Source: Flavobacteriaceae bacterium HL-DH10
Lineage (GTDB): Bacteria > Bacteroidota > Bacteroidia > Flavobacteriales > Flavobacteriaceae
Direction of reading: 5' to 3'
DNA: 64,000 nucleotides
NCBI GenBank assembly: GCA_031826515.1
Contig: CP134536.1
Coordinates: 1,252,001-1,316,000 of the forward strand
Made by a program: the position numbers and the translations under genes. Of the stretch, positions 17,341 through 25,872 are shown one piece after another; position 1 is the stretch's first letter, and each line of letters opens with the position of its first letter. Under the pieces are notes generated by a model. That model was not told the origin of the DNA. It saw only the letters and a list, made by a program, of their open reading frames with translations, and did not search any database.

Positions 17341-18357
17341 TTATTCTATTAATTTAAGGGTCGCTAAATCATGAAAATAAAAGTTTCTATCGTTGTTCAT
17401 AGACACAAATAAACCATTAGGAAATGCACTTCCAAGAGATTCTGTAGTAACATCGCAACCATCGGTTTCTGTGGTTCCTAAATTAATCTCTTTAATAAAA
17501 ACATTCGTTTTTAAATCGAAAATATTAAACGTATTTGATTGCTGATTAGATACAATTAAAAACCCTTTGTCTTCATATTTAGCAATAGCAATACCTTCTA
17601 TATCTTGTTTAAAATACTCGCCTCCAAAACAATAAATCTCCTTATCACCCATTGATGGTTCTGCATAATATTTACGAATGCAATGCTTCTCATCAGAATA
17701 ATACACAATACCTGTTTCATTATCTACAGCAATAGCTTCAATTTCCTTTTTACCACTAAATGCTCCAAAACTTCTAACAAAATTAGCATGTACACCTAAA
17801 CTATCTGAAACTATTTCATATTGGTATAAATAACCTTCCATTGGGCCTGCTTTTCTTCCCACAATAGCATAAAGCCTTTCTGTTTTTGACGATTTGTAAA
17901 GCGCGATACCCATAGGTAGGTTAAACTCTGGCTCAGTAACATCAGTAAACACTTTAAAACCGCCATGATCTAATGGGTTCATCTCTGGAACTGAAAACAA
18001 ACGTATTTGATGACGTTCTCTTTCGGTAAATGCAATGACATCTACTTTAGTAGAATCATTCAACTTGAAACCATATTCTAAATCGATATTATTAGGTCTT
18101 TTTACATTTGTAATGCTTTTATTTTTAATAATTTTTCCTTTCAAATCAAAGGCATAAATGCCTCCATCTGTATCTTTATCAGTTCCAAAAACTATACTTT
18201 TTGAAGCATCTTTTGGGTTTATCCAAATTGCAGGATCATCGGTATCATGAGGTGTTTGCTCTGTTACGATAGTGGCTACTATTTCTGGTAATTTGGCCAT
18301 ACAACCCAAAAGCAAAACAGTAATACCAAAAACAATATTTATTTTTAATTTACGCAT
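17341..18357 (-). CDS. Beta-propeller phytase lipoprotein (3-phytase)
   Basis: This 338-residue lipoprotein (LLLGC, Cys19) matches beta-propeller phytases. Conserved pieces are DDPAIWINP near residues 40-50, a GTDKDTDGGIYAFDLKGK-like section, NNIDLEYGF, QDIEGIAIAKYEDKG and the ETDGCDVTTESLG loop. These supply the acidic, calcium-coordinating residues of the six-bladed propeller. The family removes phosphate from calcium phytate outside the cytoplasm. The gene begins 9 bases after a TonB-dependent receptor and is certainly in the same transcript, so a role in releasing and taking up phosphate or inositol phosphate is likely. A terminator follows. No Pho box could be identified by eye. The function call is strong; the transported species is inferred. 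Confidence 0.88.
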   Translation of the reverse strand: MRKLKINIVFGITVLLLGCMAKLPEIVATIVTEQTPHDTDDPAIWINPKDASKSIVFGTDKDTDGGIYAFDLKGKIIKNKSITNVKRPNNIDLEYGFKLNDSTKVDVIAFTERERHQIRLFSVPEMNPLDHGGFKVFTDVTEPEFNLPMGIALYKSSKTERLYAIVGRKAGPMEGYLYQYEIVSDSLGVHANFVRSFGAFSGKKEIEAIAVDNETGIVYYSDEKHCIRKYYAEPSMGDKEIYCFGGEYFKQDIEGIAIAKYEDKGFLIVSNQQSNTFNIFDLKTNVFIKEINLGTTETDGCDVTTESLGSAFPNGLFVSMNNDRNFYFHDLATLKLIE

Positions 18358-18366
18358 TTTAGGTTC

Positions 18367-21165
18367 TTATTTTTTCTTGAATAAATCATATTTTAAACCA
18401 AAGGTAAGACGTCTTCCGTAGTACTCCATTTGCATGGTTCTTGCTTTAACGCCTTGAAAATATCGCAAGGGTTGATCTGTAATATTATTCAAAGAAAAGT
18501 ATGCACTAAAACCATTTCCTATTTTGTAAGATCCATTAAAATCTACCAAAAATTGTTCGCCGTAGTATCTATCTTCAAAAGCATTACCTCCAATTTCATC
18601 AATATAAGAATCTGAATAGTTTGCAGATAAACGTAAGCTTAATCTATTACTAGTATATGCTAACGACCCGTTAAACATATTTGGTGCAGTTCCTGGCAAA
18701 TCTAAATCACTTCTCTCTTCTCCATCACTATTTCTTATTCCATCTGCATTAGATGTTAAGTATGTGTAGTTTACCATGATACTAAAGTTTTTAGCAAATC
18801 CTGGTAAGAAATCTAACTGACGTTGAAAATTAACCTCGGCACCAAAAATACTAGCATCGTCACCATTTTGTGGTTGAAACACATCAAAACCAGTAGCAGT
18901 ATCTTCATATTGATAAGTATAAATAAAGTCTTTTATTCCTTTTTGAAACAATCCTCCTGAAATAATACCTACGTTCTTAAAATAATGTTCTGCCATAACA
19001 TCAAAGTTCATAGAAGTTGTTGCACTTAAATCTGGATTTCCTAAAACTATTTCTTCATCATCTGTAATAACATCTCTATTTGGCACTATATCGGCATAAT
19101 TTGGTCTTGCTAATGTATTCGTCCAAGCAAAACGTAAAACAGTTCTATCATTTAAATTATATTTTAAATGCACTCCTGGTAATATATGAGCATAATCTTT
19201 TTCTTTAGTAATGGTACCTAAAATATCTTCTTCATCCTCAATTTGATTCCCTGTTGCTTTGGTTTTAGTTCCTTCTACTCTTAAACCTGCTAATACACTA
19301 AACTTATTCGAAATTTTTTGATTAGCCATAAAATAACCTGCATATACATACTCTTTTACTTTGTAATTTGCCCTTGCGTATTCACTAGGAACATCTTCAA
19401 CTTCAAATAAAGAAGCATTATTTAAATCTAAACTTCCTAAAAACTTATTGTCTACAAATTGTCCTGCAGCATATTTACTTCCTGCTAAGTAATCTGAATC
19501 TGTTTGATCTATTAGCGGTAAAGCTGTTAAATCATCGAAAGCAGAGTTTAACGGAGCATATTCAAAAAAGTTATTTTCACGTTCCTTGTTTTTAACTTTA
19601 GAGCGTCCACCAAACTTAATAAACCCATCATTTGTATTAAAAAAGTTTACTGGCAATTTAAAATTCACAAACGCATTAAAATCTTTTTCGTCAGTATATT
19701 GATTTTCTTCGGTTATTTCTTTTAAACCAAATTCGCTAAAATCTACATCACTAGCGTTTACAGGAGTAAGTAACGGAAATTCTGTATCTGATAAATCTTC
19801 ATTTAAAGCCACATCTTTTACTCTATATGATATGTAACGCTCATTCAAACGCTCTTCTGATGCTGTTGAAAAAGAAGTCATCCAATCCATTTCTAAGGTA
19901 CCCAATAAATGGTTTCCACCTAAGCTGTAGTTTTGCATACGCTGATCTTCAAGACGCGCATTTTTATTCCTGTTACTGTCAATACCACCTTTAGTCTGTC
20001 TATCAATTTCACCTGTATAACCTATAATGTTATCTGAAGCATCTAATTCTGCCTCTATTTTTTTGTATCGCAGTCTATAACGATTTTCTCTATCGTCTCT
20101 CCAGTTATACATCGTTTTTAAATAAATAGTATTATTAGCATCAAAAGCATAATCGAAATTAGCAGAGAAGCTACGACGAATACGTTCTACTAAATAGGTT
20201 CTTATATCAGATTCTTCAATATATGGTTTTACTTCTACATCATCACCAACCATATTTTCAGCTTCATTAACCCAAACAGCTTCTACATTATCCGATCCAA
20301 AATCATTATCGTTAATTGAAGTTGAAAGCATCCATCCAAATTTTTTGTTTTCAGATTTTCCACCAACTAAAAAAGACCCGTTAAGGATTTTCTTGTTAGT
20401 AATAAAATTAACGCCCGAACCCAGTGTAGCAGATACTCTATAACCATTAGGAGAGGTTCTTGTTACTAAATTTACAGATCCTCCTAAAGCATCAGCATCC
20501 ATATCTGGAGTTACCGCTTTATTAACTTCTATAAGTTGAATCATGTCTGACGGAATTAAATCCATTTGAACATTTCTATTATCACCTTCGGCTGAAGGAA
20601 TACGACTTCCGTTTAGAGTAACCGAGTTTAATTGAGGAGCAAGACCTCTAATAATAACATTACGCGCTTCCCCTTGATCGACTTGCATCGTGATACCAGG
20701 AATACGTTTTACAGCATCACCGATATTAGCATCTGGAAATTTCCCGATTTGATCGGTAGACACAATATTAGTAATATTTTGTTTGTTTTTTTGCGCGTTT
20801 AAAGCTTTTGCTTGTCCGCTATTAAATCCGTTAATAACAATATCGTCTAATGCTAATGCTTTAGGCTTAATAGTTATTGTAACAGTAGATGTTTTACCAT
20901 CTTGCACCATAACATCCATTTTAGCATCTTCATAACCTAAATACTTAACTGTTATGGCTTGATTTCCTGCAGGAACTTCCAGTAATAAAAAATTTCCATC
21001 GACATCTGAATAAGCTCCTTTATTTAAAGACTCAATTAAGATGTTACTAAAAGGAACTTGGAGACCATCATTATCTATAACAACTCCCTGTATATTACCT
21101 TCTTGTGCAAAAGTTAAAAAAGATATCATTGTAATAAACAATGATAATGCGTAATTTTTTTTCAT
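18367..21165 (-). CDS. TonB-dependent outer-membrane receptor with N-terminal carboxypeptidase-like domain
   Basis: This 932-residue receptor has a signal peptide (ending LTFAQ). A CarboxypepD_reg-like domain covers about 24-105 (IQGVVIDNDGLQVPFSNILIE). The plug domain covers about 115-235, with VSTDQIGKFPDANIGDAVKR and VIIRGL sections. The remainder is a 22-strand barrel ending in an aromatic strand (LTFGLKYDLFKKK). It has the length of siderophore- or small-ligand-type receptors and no SusD partner is nearby, so it is not a classical SusC. The phytase gene follows after 9 bases, which suggests an inositol-phosphate or related phosphate ligand. A leader of about 260 bases upstream holds no other gene and no promoter of the usual pattern that I could find. 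Confidence 0.88.
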   Translation of the reverse strand: MKKNYALSLFITMISFLTFAQEGNIQGVVIDNDGLQVPFSNILIESLNKGAYSDVDGNFLLLEVPAGNQAITVKYLGYEDAKMDVMVQDGKTSTVTITIKPKALALDDIVINGFNSGQAKALNAQKNKQNITNIVSTDQIGKFPDANIGDAVKRIPGITMQVDQGEARNVIIRGLAPQLNSVTLNGSRIPSAEGDNRNVQMDLIPSDMIQLIEVNKAVTPDMDADALGGSVNLVTRTSPNGYRVSATLGSGVNFITNKKILNGSFLVGGKSENKKFGWMLSTSINDNDFGSDNVEAVWVNEAENMVGDDVEVKPYIEESDIRTYLVERIRRSFSANFDYAFDANNTIYLKTMYNWRDDRENRYRLRYKKIEAELDASDNIIGYTGEIDRQTKGGIDSNRNKNARLEDQRMQNYSLGGNHLLGTLEMDWMTSFSTASEERLNERYISYRVKDVALNEDLSDTEFPLLTPVNASDVDFSEFGLKEITEENQYTDEKDFNAFVNFKLPVNFFNTNDGFIKFGGRSKVKNKERENNFFEYAPLNSAFDDLTALPLIDQTDSDYLAGSKYAAGQFVDNKFLGSLDLNNASLFEVEDVPSEYARANYKVKEYVYAGYFMANQKISNKFSVLAGLRVEGTKTKATGNQIEDEEDILGTITKEKDYAHILPGVHLKYNLNDRTVLRFAWTNTLARPNYADIVPNRDVITDDEEIVLGNPDLSATTSMNFDVMAEHYFKNVGIISGGLFQKGIKDFIYTYQYEDTATGFDVFQPQNGDDASIFGAEVNFQRQLDFLPGFAKNFSIMVNYTYLTSNADGIRNSDGEERSDLDLPGTAPNMFNGSLAYTSNRLSLRLSANYSDSYIDEIGGNAFEDRYYGEQFLVDFNGSYKIGNGFSAYFSLNNITDQPLRYFQGVKARTMQMEYYGRRLTFGLKYDLFKKK

Positions 21166-21362
21166 GATTTTTGTTAGTTTTTTATATCGTACGAAATAAC
21201 AAAATCAATAAGGCAAGTGTTTTAAGTAATTTTTAAATAAAGGTTATCTATCAATATAAAACAATTGAATTTTACACTTAATTAACATTAATAAAAACTT
21301 TTGATGATACTAAGGGATTATTGAAAACAAATTAATAAAAAAGAATTTCAATTATATTCAAA

Positions 21363-21397
21363 CAAAAAAAAGCCCTTTCTGTAAACAGAAAGGGCTT
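21363..21397 (-). terminator. Terminator of the rplU-rpmA operon
   Basis: A perfect 11-bp stem (AGCCCTTTCTG and its complement) closes a TAAA loop, with a T run on the minus-strand side. It lies 27 bases after the rpmA stop. The other flank is T-rich too, so it may work in both directions. Confidence 0.85.
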
Positions 21398-21423
21398 TAA
21401 ATTTTTAAAAGAAAAATTATTTC

Positions 21424-21684
21424 TTAAGCATCAAAAGGCTCAATAGAAACATAAGATTTGTTATCTTTTTTCTTTGTAAACTTTACAACACCATCAACAT
21501 AAGCGTGTAATGTGTGATCTTTTGAAGAATATACATTCTCACCTGGGTGATGTGTATTTCCTCTTTGTCTTACAATGATATTTCCAGCTAATGCAGCTTG
21601 TCCACCAAAAATCTTAACACCTAAACGTTTTGATTCTGATTCTCTACCATTTTTCGAACTTCCGACTCCTTTTTTATGTGCCAT
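21424..21684 (-). CDS. rpmA: 50S ribosomal protein L27
   Basis: An 86-residue ribosomal protein of the large subunit peptidyl-transferase region. The N-terminus [16 protein letters not shown] and the core [16 protein letters not shown] are diagnostic of bL27. There is no cleavable N-terminal extension of the Firmicutes type, so the protein begins directly with the conserved tail. It is the second gene of the usual rplU-rpmA pair, 25 bases behind rplU, and is followed by a strong terminator. Expression should come from the rplU promoter at 22247-22277. Confidence 0.97.
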   Translation of the reverse strand: MAHKKGVGSSKNGRESESKRLGVKIFGGQAALAGNIIVRQRGNTHHPGENVYSSKDHTLHAYVDGVVKFTKKKDNKSYVSIEPFDA

Positions 21685-21709
21685 TTTATTTCGATTTTAA
21701 TTTTTAATA

Positions 21710-22204
21710 TTAACTTAAAGCAGCTATTAAATCGGCTTTCTTCATAGAAGAAATACCTTCAACACCTTTAGCTTTTGCTAAGTCTTTTAATTCAGCAACT
21801 GTTAATTTGCTTAAATCTTGATTTGCTTCTGCTTTTGGTGCAGCAGCTTCAACTTTAGGTTCTGCTTTTGCTGGAGCAGCTTTTTTAGCTCCTGAAGCAG
21901 CAATACTTTCAATTACAATTTCAGTTAAAGACTGACGGTGACCATTTTTAACACGGTATCCTTTACGTCTTTTCTTTTTGAAAACTATAACTTTATCACC
22001 TTTAAGGTGCTTTAAGACTTTTGCTCCTACTTGAGCTCCGTCTATAGCCGGGGCGCCTACAGTTACATTGTTACCATCATCTAAAAGAAGAACATTATCG
22101 AAAGAAACTTTCTTACCTTCTTCTGTTTGTAAACGGTTAACAAAAACTCTTTGGTCTTTAACAACTTTAAATTGTTGCCCTGCTATCTCTACAATTGCGT
22201 ACAT
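21710..22204 (-). CDS. rplU: 50S ribosomal protein L21 with C-terminal SAP/Rho-N-like extension
   Basis: The first 105 residues are a standard bL21: MYAIVEIAGQQFKV, then VGAKVLKHLKGDKVIVFKKK and the KRRKGYRVKNGHRQ section that binds 23S rRNA. The protein is 164 residues long because an Ala/Lys/Pro-rich linker (about 110-135) is followed by a 30-residue module, LSKLTVAELKDLAKAKGVEG then KKADLIAAL. This resembles the helix-extension-helix fold of SAP or Rho N-terminal domains. Such extensions occur in other Bacteroidota L21 proteins as far as I know, and may add a nucleic-acid contact. It heads the rplU-rpmA operon and has an excellent promoter upstream. Confidence 0.96.
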   Translation of the reverse strand: MYAIVEIAGQQFKVVKDQRVFVNRLQTEEGKKVSFDNVLLLDDGNNVTVGAPAIDGAQVGAKVLKHLKGDKVIVFKKKRRKGYRVKNGHRQSLTEIVIESIAASGAKKAAPAKAEPKVEAAAPKAEANQDLSKLTVAELKDLAKAKGVEGISSMKKADLIAALS

Positions 22205-22246
22205 AGCGTAACGTTTTTATTTATTAATTTTGTTCAAAAATGAGTG

Positions 22247-22277
22247 CAAATATACAGCTAAATAATTAATCTACAAA
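22247..22277 (-). promoter_or_regulatory. Bacteroidota-type promoter of rplU-rpmA
   Basis: Read on the minus strand, TTTG (22277-22274), a 19-base spacer and TATATTTG (22254-22247) match the TTTG/TAnnTTTG consensus of the Bacteroidota housekeeping sigma factor. The -7 element is 43 bases before the rplU ATG. Confidence 0.8.
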
Positions 22278-22281
22278 CGTT

Positions 22282-22734
22282 TTATTTGTTTTGATTAACA
22301 TTTCCGCTGTTTTTAAAAAGTTGCATAACAACCAGTGTGGAAACTATAGTAGTTGCAAATCCCATAATAGCAACAATAAAAGCAATTAAACCTTCATTTA
22401 TATCAAAACTACCATTCATAGAATCTAATAATAGAGGTAAAAAATCATGATTAATTTCAGTAGAATAAAATAAGAAAAAAACTGTAAATATAATAGTAGC
22501 GATAGCACCAGTAGTTATACCAATTTTAAAACCTTCTCCATAAGAAAAAGAATTTGGTTCATTTAGTTTTCTTAAACGAACAACTTCATAAATTCCAAAA
22601 GCAGTAATAACAGCATTAAAAAAACTAAAAACAGGATTTGTATTTAAATTAAAAAGTGCTAAAATTAAAAAATACGCAATTAAAACAGCACTAGTAACAA
22701 GTCCAAACCTAAGAGTAAGTGATATTTTTTTCAT
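22282..22734 (-). CDS. DUF4199 family membrane protein
   Basis: A 150-residue inner-membrane protein with four predicted hydrophobic helices: about 11-30, 35-55, 70-95 and 112-140. The loop after helix two (RLRKLNEPNSFSYGEGFKIG) is typical of DUF4199 proteins of Bacteroidota, whose function is unknown. It has no signal peptide or catalytic motif. It is transcribed alone, just upstream of the rplU promoter, and the gap to that promoter is under 10 bases, so some read-through into rplU is possible. Confidence 0.78.
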   Translation of the reverse strand: MKKISLTLRFGLVTSAVLIAYFLILALFNLNTNPVFSFFNAVITAFGIYEVVRLRKLNEPNSFSYGEGFKIGITTGAIATIIFTVFFLFYSTEINHDFLPLLLDSMNGSFDINEGLIAFIVAIMGFATTIVSTLVVMQLFKNSGNVNQNK

Positions 22735-22919
22735 ATTTATCTATATTATGTGTACTTCAATTTCGTGAAAAATTATGTATTATAATAATTTTTTTATCAC
22801 TTTCTAAAGTAAATGGTATTTTCCTTTATAATTAAGAGTTATAAAATCTGATTTTTTAACAACCTAAAACAGCAATATTTAGTAGTTTTGTAGTCGTAAA
22901 AAATAATAAACAGAAACAA

Positions 22920-23309
22920 ATGAAAACTATAAAAAGTATATTAAGTCTATTTGTAATTGCAACTATTTTTTTTAGCTGTAAGAACACTAATAAAGCAGAA
23001 ATTAAAACCATTGAAGTTGCAACTGAAACAGTAAAAGAGTTAGACCCCAATGCAACTTATGCTAAAGCAGAATTCACTATTAATGGAATGACTTGCGCTA
23101 TTGGTTGTGCGGCTACAATTGAAAAGAAAATAGCCAAAATGGATGGTGTGAAAACTGCTAAAGTAGATTTTGATAAAAAGTTAGCTATGGTTGAATATAA
23201 CGAGGCTAAAGTAACACCTAACTTGCTGGAAGAAACCGTTACTAAGGTAGCCGATATTTATAAAGTTGCTGACATGAAAACGGTTGATGCTTTTTCGAAT
23301 ACTAAATAA
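22920..23309 (+). CDS. Heavy-metal-associated (HMA) domain lipoprotein
   Basis: A 129-residue lipoprotein (signal ending FFSC, Cys20) followed by a short linker and one HMA fold (about 48-115). The metal loop reads GMTCAIGCAATIEKK, so the two cysteines are three residues apart (CxxxC) instead of the usual CxxC. The rest follows the ferredoxin-like pattern (GVKTAKVDFDKKLAMVEY). HMA domains bind copper, zinc or similar ions. Because it is lipid-anchored it must act in the periplasm or on a membrane face, perhaps as a metal buffer. A -7-like TAGTTTTG (22883-22890) precedes it without a clear -33. It converges on gldD with a shared terminator. Confidence 0.78.
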   Translation: MKTIKSILSLFVIATIFFSCKNTNKAEIKTIEVATETVKELDPNATYAKAEFTINGMTCAIGCAATIEKKIAKMDGVKTAKVDFDKKLAMVEYNEAKVTPNLLEETVTKVADIYKVADMKTVDAFSNTK

Positions 23310-23360
23310 AAAATAGATTCCTCCTGAAAAAATTAAGCTGTTTGCACAGCAAAATATAAT

Positions 23361-23393
23361 AAAAAAGCTTCACTACATTAGTGAAGCTTTTTT
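23361..23393. terminator. Bidirectional terminator between the HMA gene and gldD
   Basis: A perfect 15-bp stem (AAAAAAGCTTCACTA and its complement) closes a 3-base loop, with T runs on both sides. It serves both convergent genes, and its end touches the gldD stop codon. Confidence 0.85.
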
Positions 23394-23973
23394 ATTTCCA
23401 TTTTATAGTTTCCATAATATGCCTAATATCTTTTTCTAAATAATAGGCTGCAGGCAAAATAGAATCGTATTTAGTTTTTACATTAAAATACAAAGAGCCT
23501 GTTAAAAAATGATTCACACTATCAGTTACATAAAATTGTGCTGGCGATGCTACATCTCCTATGACTTCTGAAAACTGCCCATAAACTTTACGTTCTTTAT
23601 TCTCATAAGGAAACACAGGAATTTCATCGGCCTTAATCATATGTTTTTGAGTAAAATTTTGAGCATCCTTAATATAATTTATTAATTTTCCATCACTACC
23701 ACCTATAGGTTTATAGGTTAAAAACAAAGTTGCATTTAACGATGGGTATTCAATATTTAAACCATAACTCCGAGTTGTTGATTTTACCTGCTTAGAGCTC
23801 ACTTTTGTAGCCAACAAGTTGGTTTCAAAAGCAAAAGGCAGTTCTAATTTTGTCTGAACATATTTTGCTTCTGGATAATCTAACCGTAAAAAAGCTTTAG
23901 GCTTTGGCACATAATCTTCTCCACAAGAAAAAAAGGATATCATAAACAATAAAATGTAAAAATTCTTAACCAT
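23392..23973 (-). CDS. gldD: Gliding motility lipoprotein GldD
   Basis: A 193-residue lipoprotein (SFFSC, Cys17) that matches GldD, one of the lipoproteins required for gliding and for T9SS function in Flavobacterium johnsoniae. Recognisable pieces are DYVPKPKAFLRLDYPEAKY at the mature N-terminus, YPSLNATLFLTYKP in the middle and GSLYFNVKTKYDSILPAAYYLEKDI near the end. It overlaps gldE by one base (TAATG), so the two are translationally coupled. The neighbours gldE, ssb and mutY form a block often seen in Flavobacteriia. The exact molecular job of GldD is not known. Confidence 0.92.
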   Translation of the reverse strand: MVKNFYILLFMISFFSCGEDYVPKPKAFLRLDYPEAKYVQTKLELPFAFETNLLATKVSSKQVKSTTRSYGLNIEYPSLNATLFLTYKPIGGSDGKLINYIKDAQNFTQKHMIKADEIPVFPYENKERKVYGQFSEVIGDVASPAQFYVTDSVNHFLTGSLYFNVKTKYDSILPAAYYLEKDIRHIMETIKWK

Positions 23974-25277
23974 TATCTTATTGTGAATTTTACTAGTTTG
24001 ATACGTTTTTTATCTAAAGCTTCAATAGTAAAAACGTAATTTTCAAAATTTATTTTACTATTTAATTTAGGAAAACTACCAGAAATTTCAAGGACAAAAC
24101 CTGCTACAGTTTCAGCCTCTCCTTTGTTTTCTTCAAAAACAGAAGCATTTTCTTCTTTTATAATTTTATAAAAATCTTTTAAAGCTGTTTTCCCTTCAAA
24201 CACATAATTATTGTTATCTAATTTAGAATACATTAAATCTTCATCATCAAACTCATCACTAATATCGCCCACAATTTCTTCAATAATATCTTCTAAAGAA
24301 ATTAAGCCGGAAGTACCGCCATACTCATCAACTACCATAGCTAAATGCACTTTCTTTTCTTGAAACTCCGCCATTAAATCATCTAACTTTTTATTCTCTG
24401 GCACAAAGAAAGGCTCTCGTATTAAACTTGTCCAATCAAATTGTTTTCTATCAATAAAAGGCAACAAATCTTTCACATAAAGAATCCCTTTAATAGTATC
24501 TATATTGTCTTTATAAACAGGGATTCTAGAATAGCCATTAGCAATTATTTCTGGCATAATATCAACATATTTCTGTTCAATATTAAGAGCAAAAATATCA
24601 ATTCTAGGACGCATAACTTGTTTCGTATCCGTATTTCCAAAAGACACAATACCTTGCAAAATCTTGTGTTCTTCTTTTGTGGTATCTTCTTCACTTGTTA
24701 ATTCTAGAGCCTGAGACAATTGATCGACACTTAAATTAGACTTTTGCTTCCCTAATTTTCTATGTATAGCTAGCGTTACACTTCGCATAGGCAAACTAAC
24801 TGGCGATAATAGAACATCTAAAACCCTTAATGGGTATGCCATAAAACTAGCAAACTTTAAATTATTTCTACTTGCATAAATTTTGGGTAAAATCTCGCCA
24901 AAAAGTAAAATCAAAAAAGTAACAATAATAACTTCTATAGTAAATTGAAGAATTGGATTTTCTATAGACTCAAATAAAAAACGACCCAAATATGCAAACA
25001 AAATTACAATGGCAATATTTATAAAATTATTAGCAACTAAAATGGTGGCTAATAACTTTTTGGGACGCACTAATAATTTTGAAATAATTTGAATACGTTT
25101 AGACTTTGCTTCTAATCCAGCTTCTATATCTGTTTTAGAAAGCGAAAAAAGAGCCACTTCAGCACCAGAAATAAGAGCTGAACATGTTAAAAGGAAAAAC
25201 AACAATACATATCCAAATGCCATTGAAAAATCAATTGCTATAAAAAAAACTTTAAAACTCGCGGGGTCAGGATCCAA
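23973..25277 (-). CDS. gldE: Gliding motility-associated protein GldE (CBS-domain CorC/HlyC family)
   Basis: The 434-residue protein has an N-terminal DUF21/CNNM-like region with four membrane segments (about 18-45, 75-100, 105-125, 135-160). Two CBS domains follow (about 215-330, with VMRPRIDIFAL and VHLAMVVDEYGGTSGLISLEDIIEEIVGDI). The C-terminal domain is CorC_HlyC (about 345-430). This is the layout of the HlyC/CorC magnesium-transporter-like family, and the gldD context identifies it as GldE. In F. johnsoniae, gldE supports gliding together with gldD. It lies 57 bases after ssb and shares its direction with mutY, ssb and gldD. Confidence 0.92.
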   Translation of the reverse strand: MDPDPASFKVFFIAIDFSMAFGYVLLFFLLTCSALISGAEVALFSLSKTDIEAGLEAKSKRIQIISKLLVRPKKLLATILVANNFINIAIVILFAYLGRFLFESIENPILQFTIEVIIVTFLILLFGEILPKIYASRNNLKFASFMAYPLRVLDVLLSPVSLPMRSVTLAIHRKLGKQKSNLSVDQLSQALELTSEEDTTKEEHKILQGIVSFGNTDTKQVMRPRIDIFALNIEQKYVDIMPEIIANGYSRIPVYKDNIDTIKGILYVKDLLPFIDRKQFDWTSLIREPFFVPENKKLDDLMAEFQEKKVHLAMVVDEYGGTSGLISLEDIIEEIVGDISDEFDDEDLMYSKLDNNNYVFEGKTALKDFYKIIKEENASVFEENKGEAETVAGFVLEISGSFPKLNSKINFENYVFTIEALDKKRIKLVKFTIR

Positions 25278-25334
25278 TTACTACGGTTTTAGTTAAACAT
25301 AAGGCTTTCGATAAAAAGTTCGGACTCATTATCA

Positions 25335-25781
25335 TTAAAATGGCAGATCATCATTATCTTCTACTGCTGGTTCGCTAGTTGCTTGTTGGCTAGCAGCAGG
25401 TTTTTGAGCAACTGGTGCATTTGATGCACTATTTTCACTTTCTTTCTTAGTAGATAAAAATGTAAAATCTGTACATTGAATTTCGGTAGAATATCTATCG
25501 GCTCCTTTATCGTCTTGCCACTTTCTAGTTTTTAAGCGTCCTTCAATATAAACCTTATCGCCTTTGCTTAAATATTTTTCACAAATTTCGGCACCTTTAT
25601 TTCTAACAACAATATTATGCCACTCAGTATTTGTAACACGTTCATTAGTTTGCTTGCTTACGTATGTTTCATTTGTTGCCAAAGGAAAACGACCAACGCA
25701 ACCTCCACCTTCAAAATAATGCATTTTCACTTCATCTCCCAAATGCCCAATTAGCATCACTTTATTTAATGTTCCAGACAT
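25335..25781 (-). CDS. ssb: Single-stranded DNA-binding protein
   Basis: A 148-residue SSB with the OB fold in residues 1-110 (MSGTLNKVMLIGHLGDEVKMHY, then EWHNIVVRNKGAEICEKYLSKGDKVYIEGRLKTRKW). A Ser/Ala/Gln-rich linker leads to the acidic protein-interaction tail EDNDDLPF, which matches the DDxPF ending that recruits repair and replication proteins. A -7-like element TACTTTTG (minus strand, 25811-25804) lies 23 bases before the ATG, without a clear -33. The gene stands between mutY and gldE, so two genome-maintenance genes and two motility genes share one direction. Confidence 0.96.
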   Translation of the reverse strand: MSGTLNKVMLIGHLGDEVKMHYFEGGGCVGRFPLATNETYVSKQTNERVTNTEWHNIVVRNKGAEICEKYLSKGDKVYIEGRLKTRKWQDDKGADRYSTEIQCTDFTFLSTKKESENSASNAPVAQKPAASQQATSEPAVEDNDDLPF

Positions 25782-25872
25782 AATATTTGTTTTTATAATA
25801 GAGCAAAAGTAAAGAATTGCTTTCCATTTGTTTAAAATTAATAAAAAAATGTGACTACGTATCTATTCTATT

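Noticed and set aside
21166-21362. Leader of the TonB receptor as a possible riboswitch
   Set aside because: No conserved stem arrangement or known riboswitch motif could be recognised; it is simply AT-rich.
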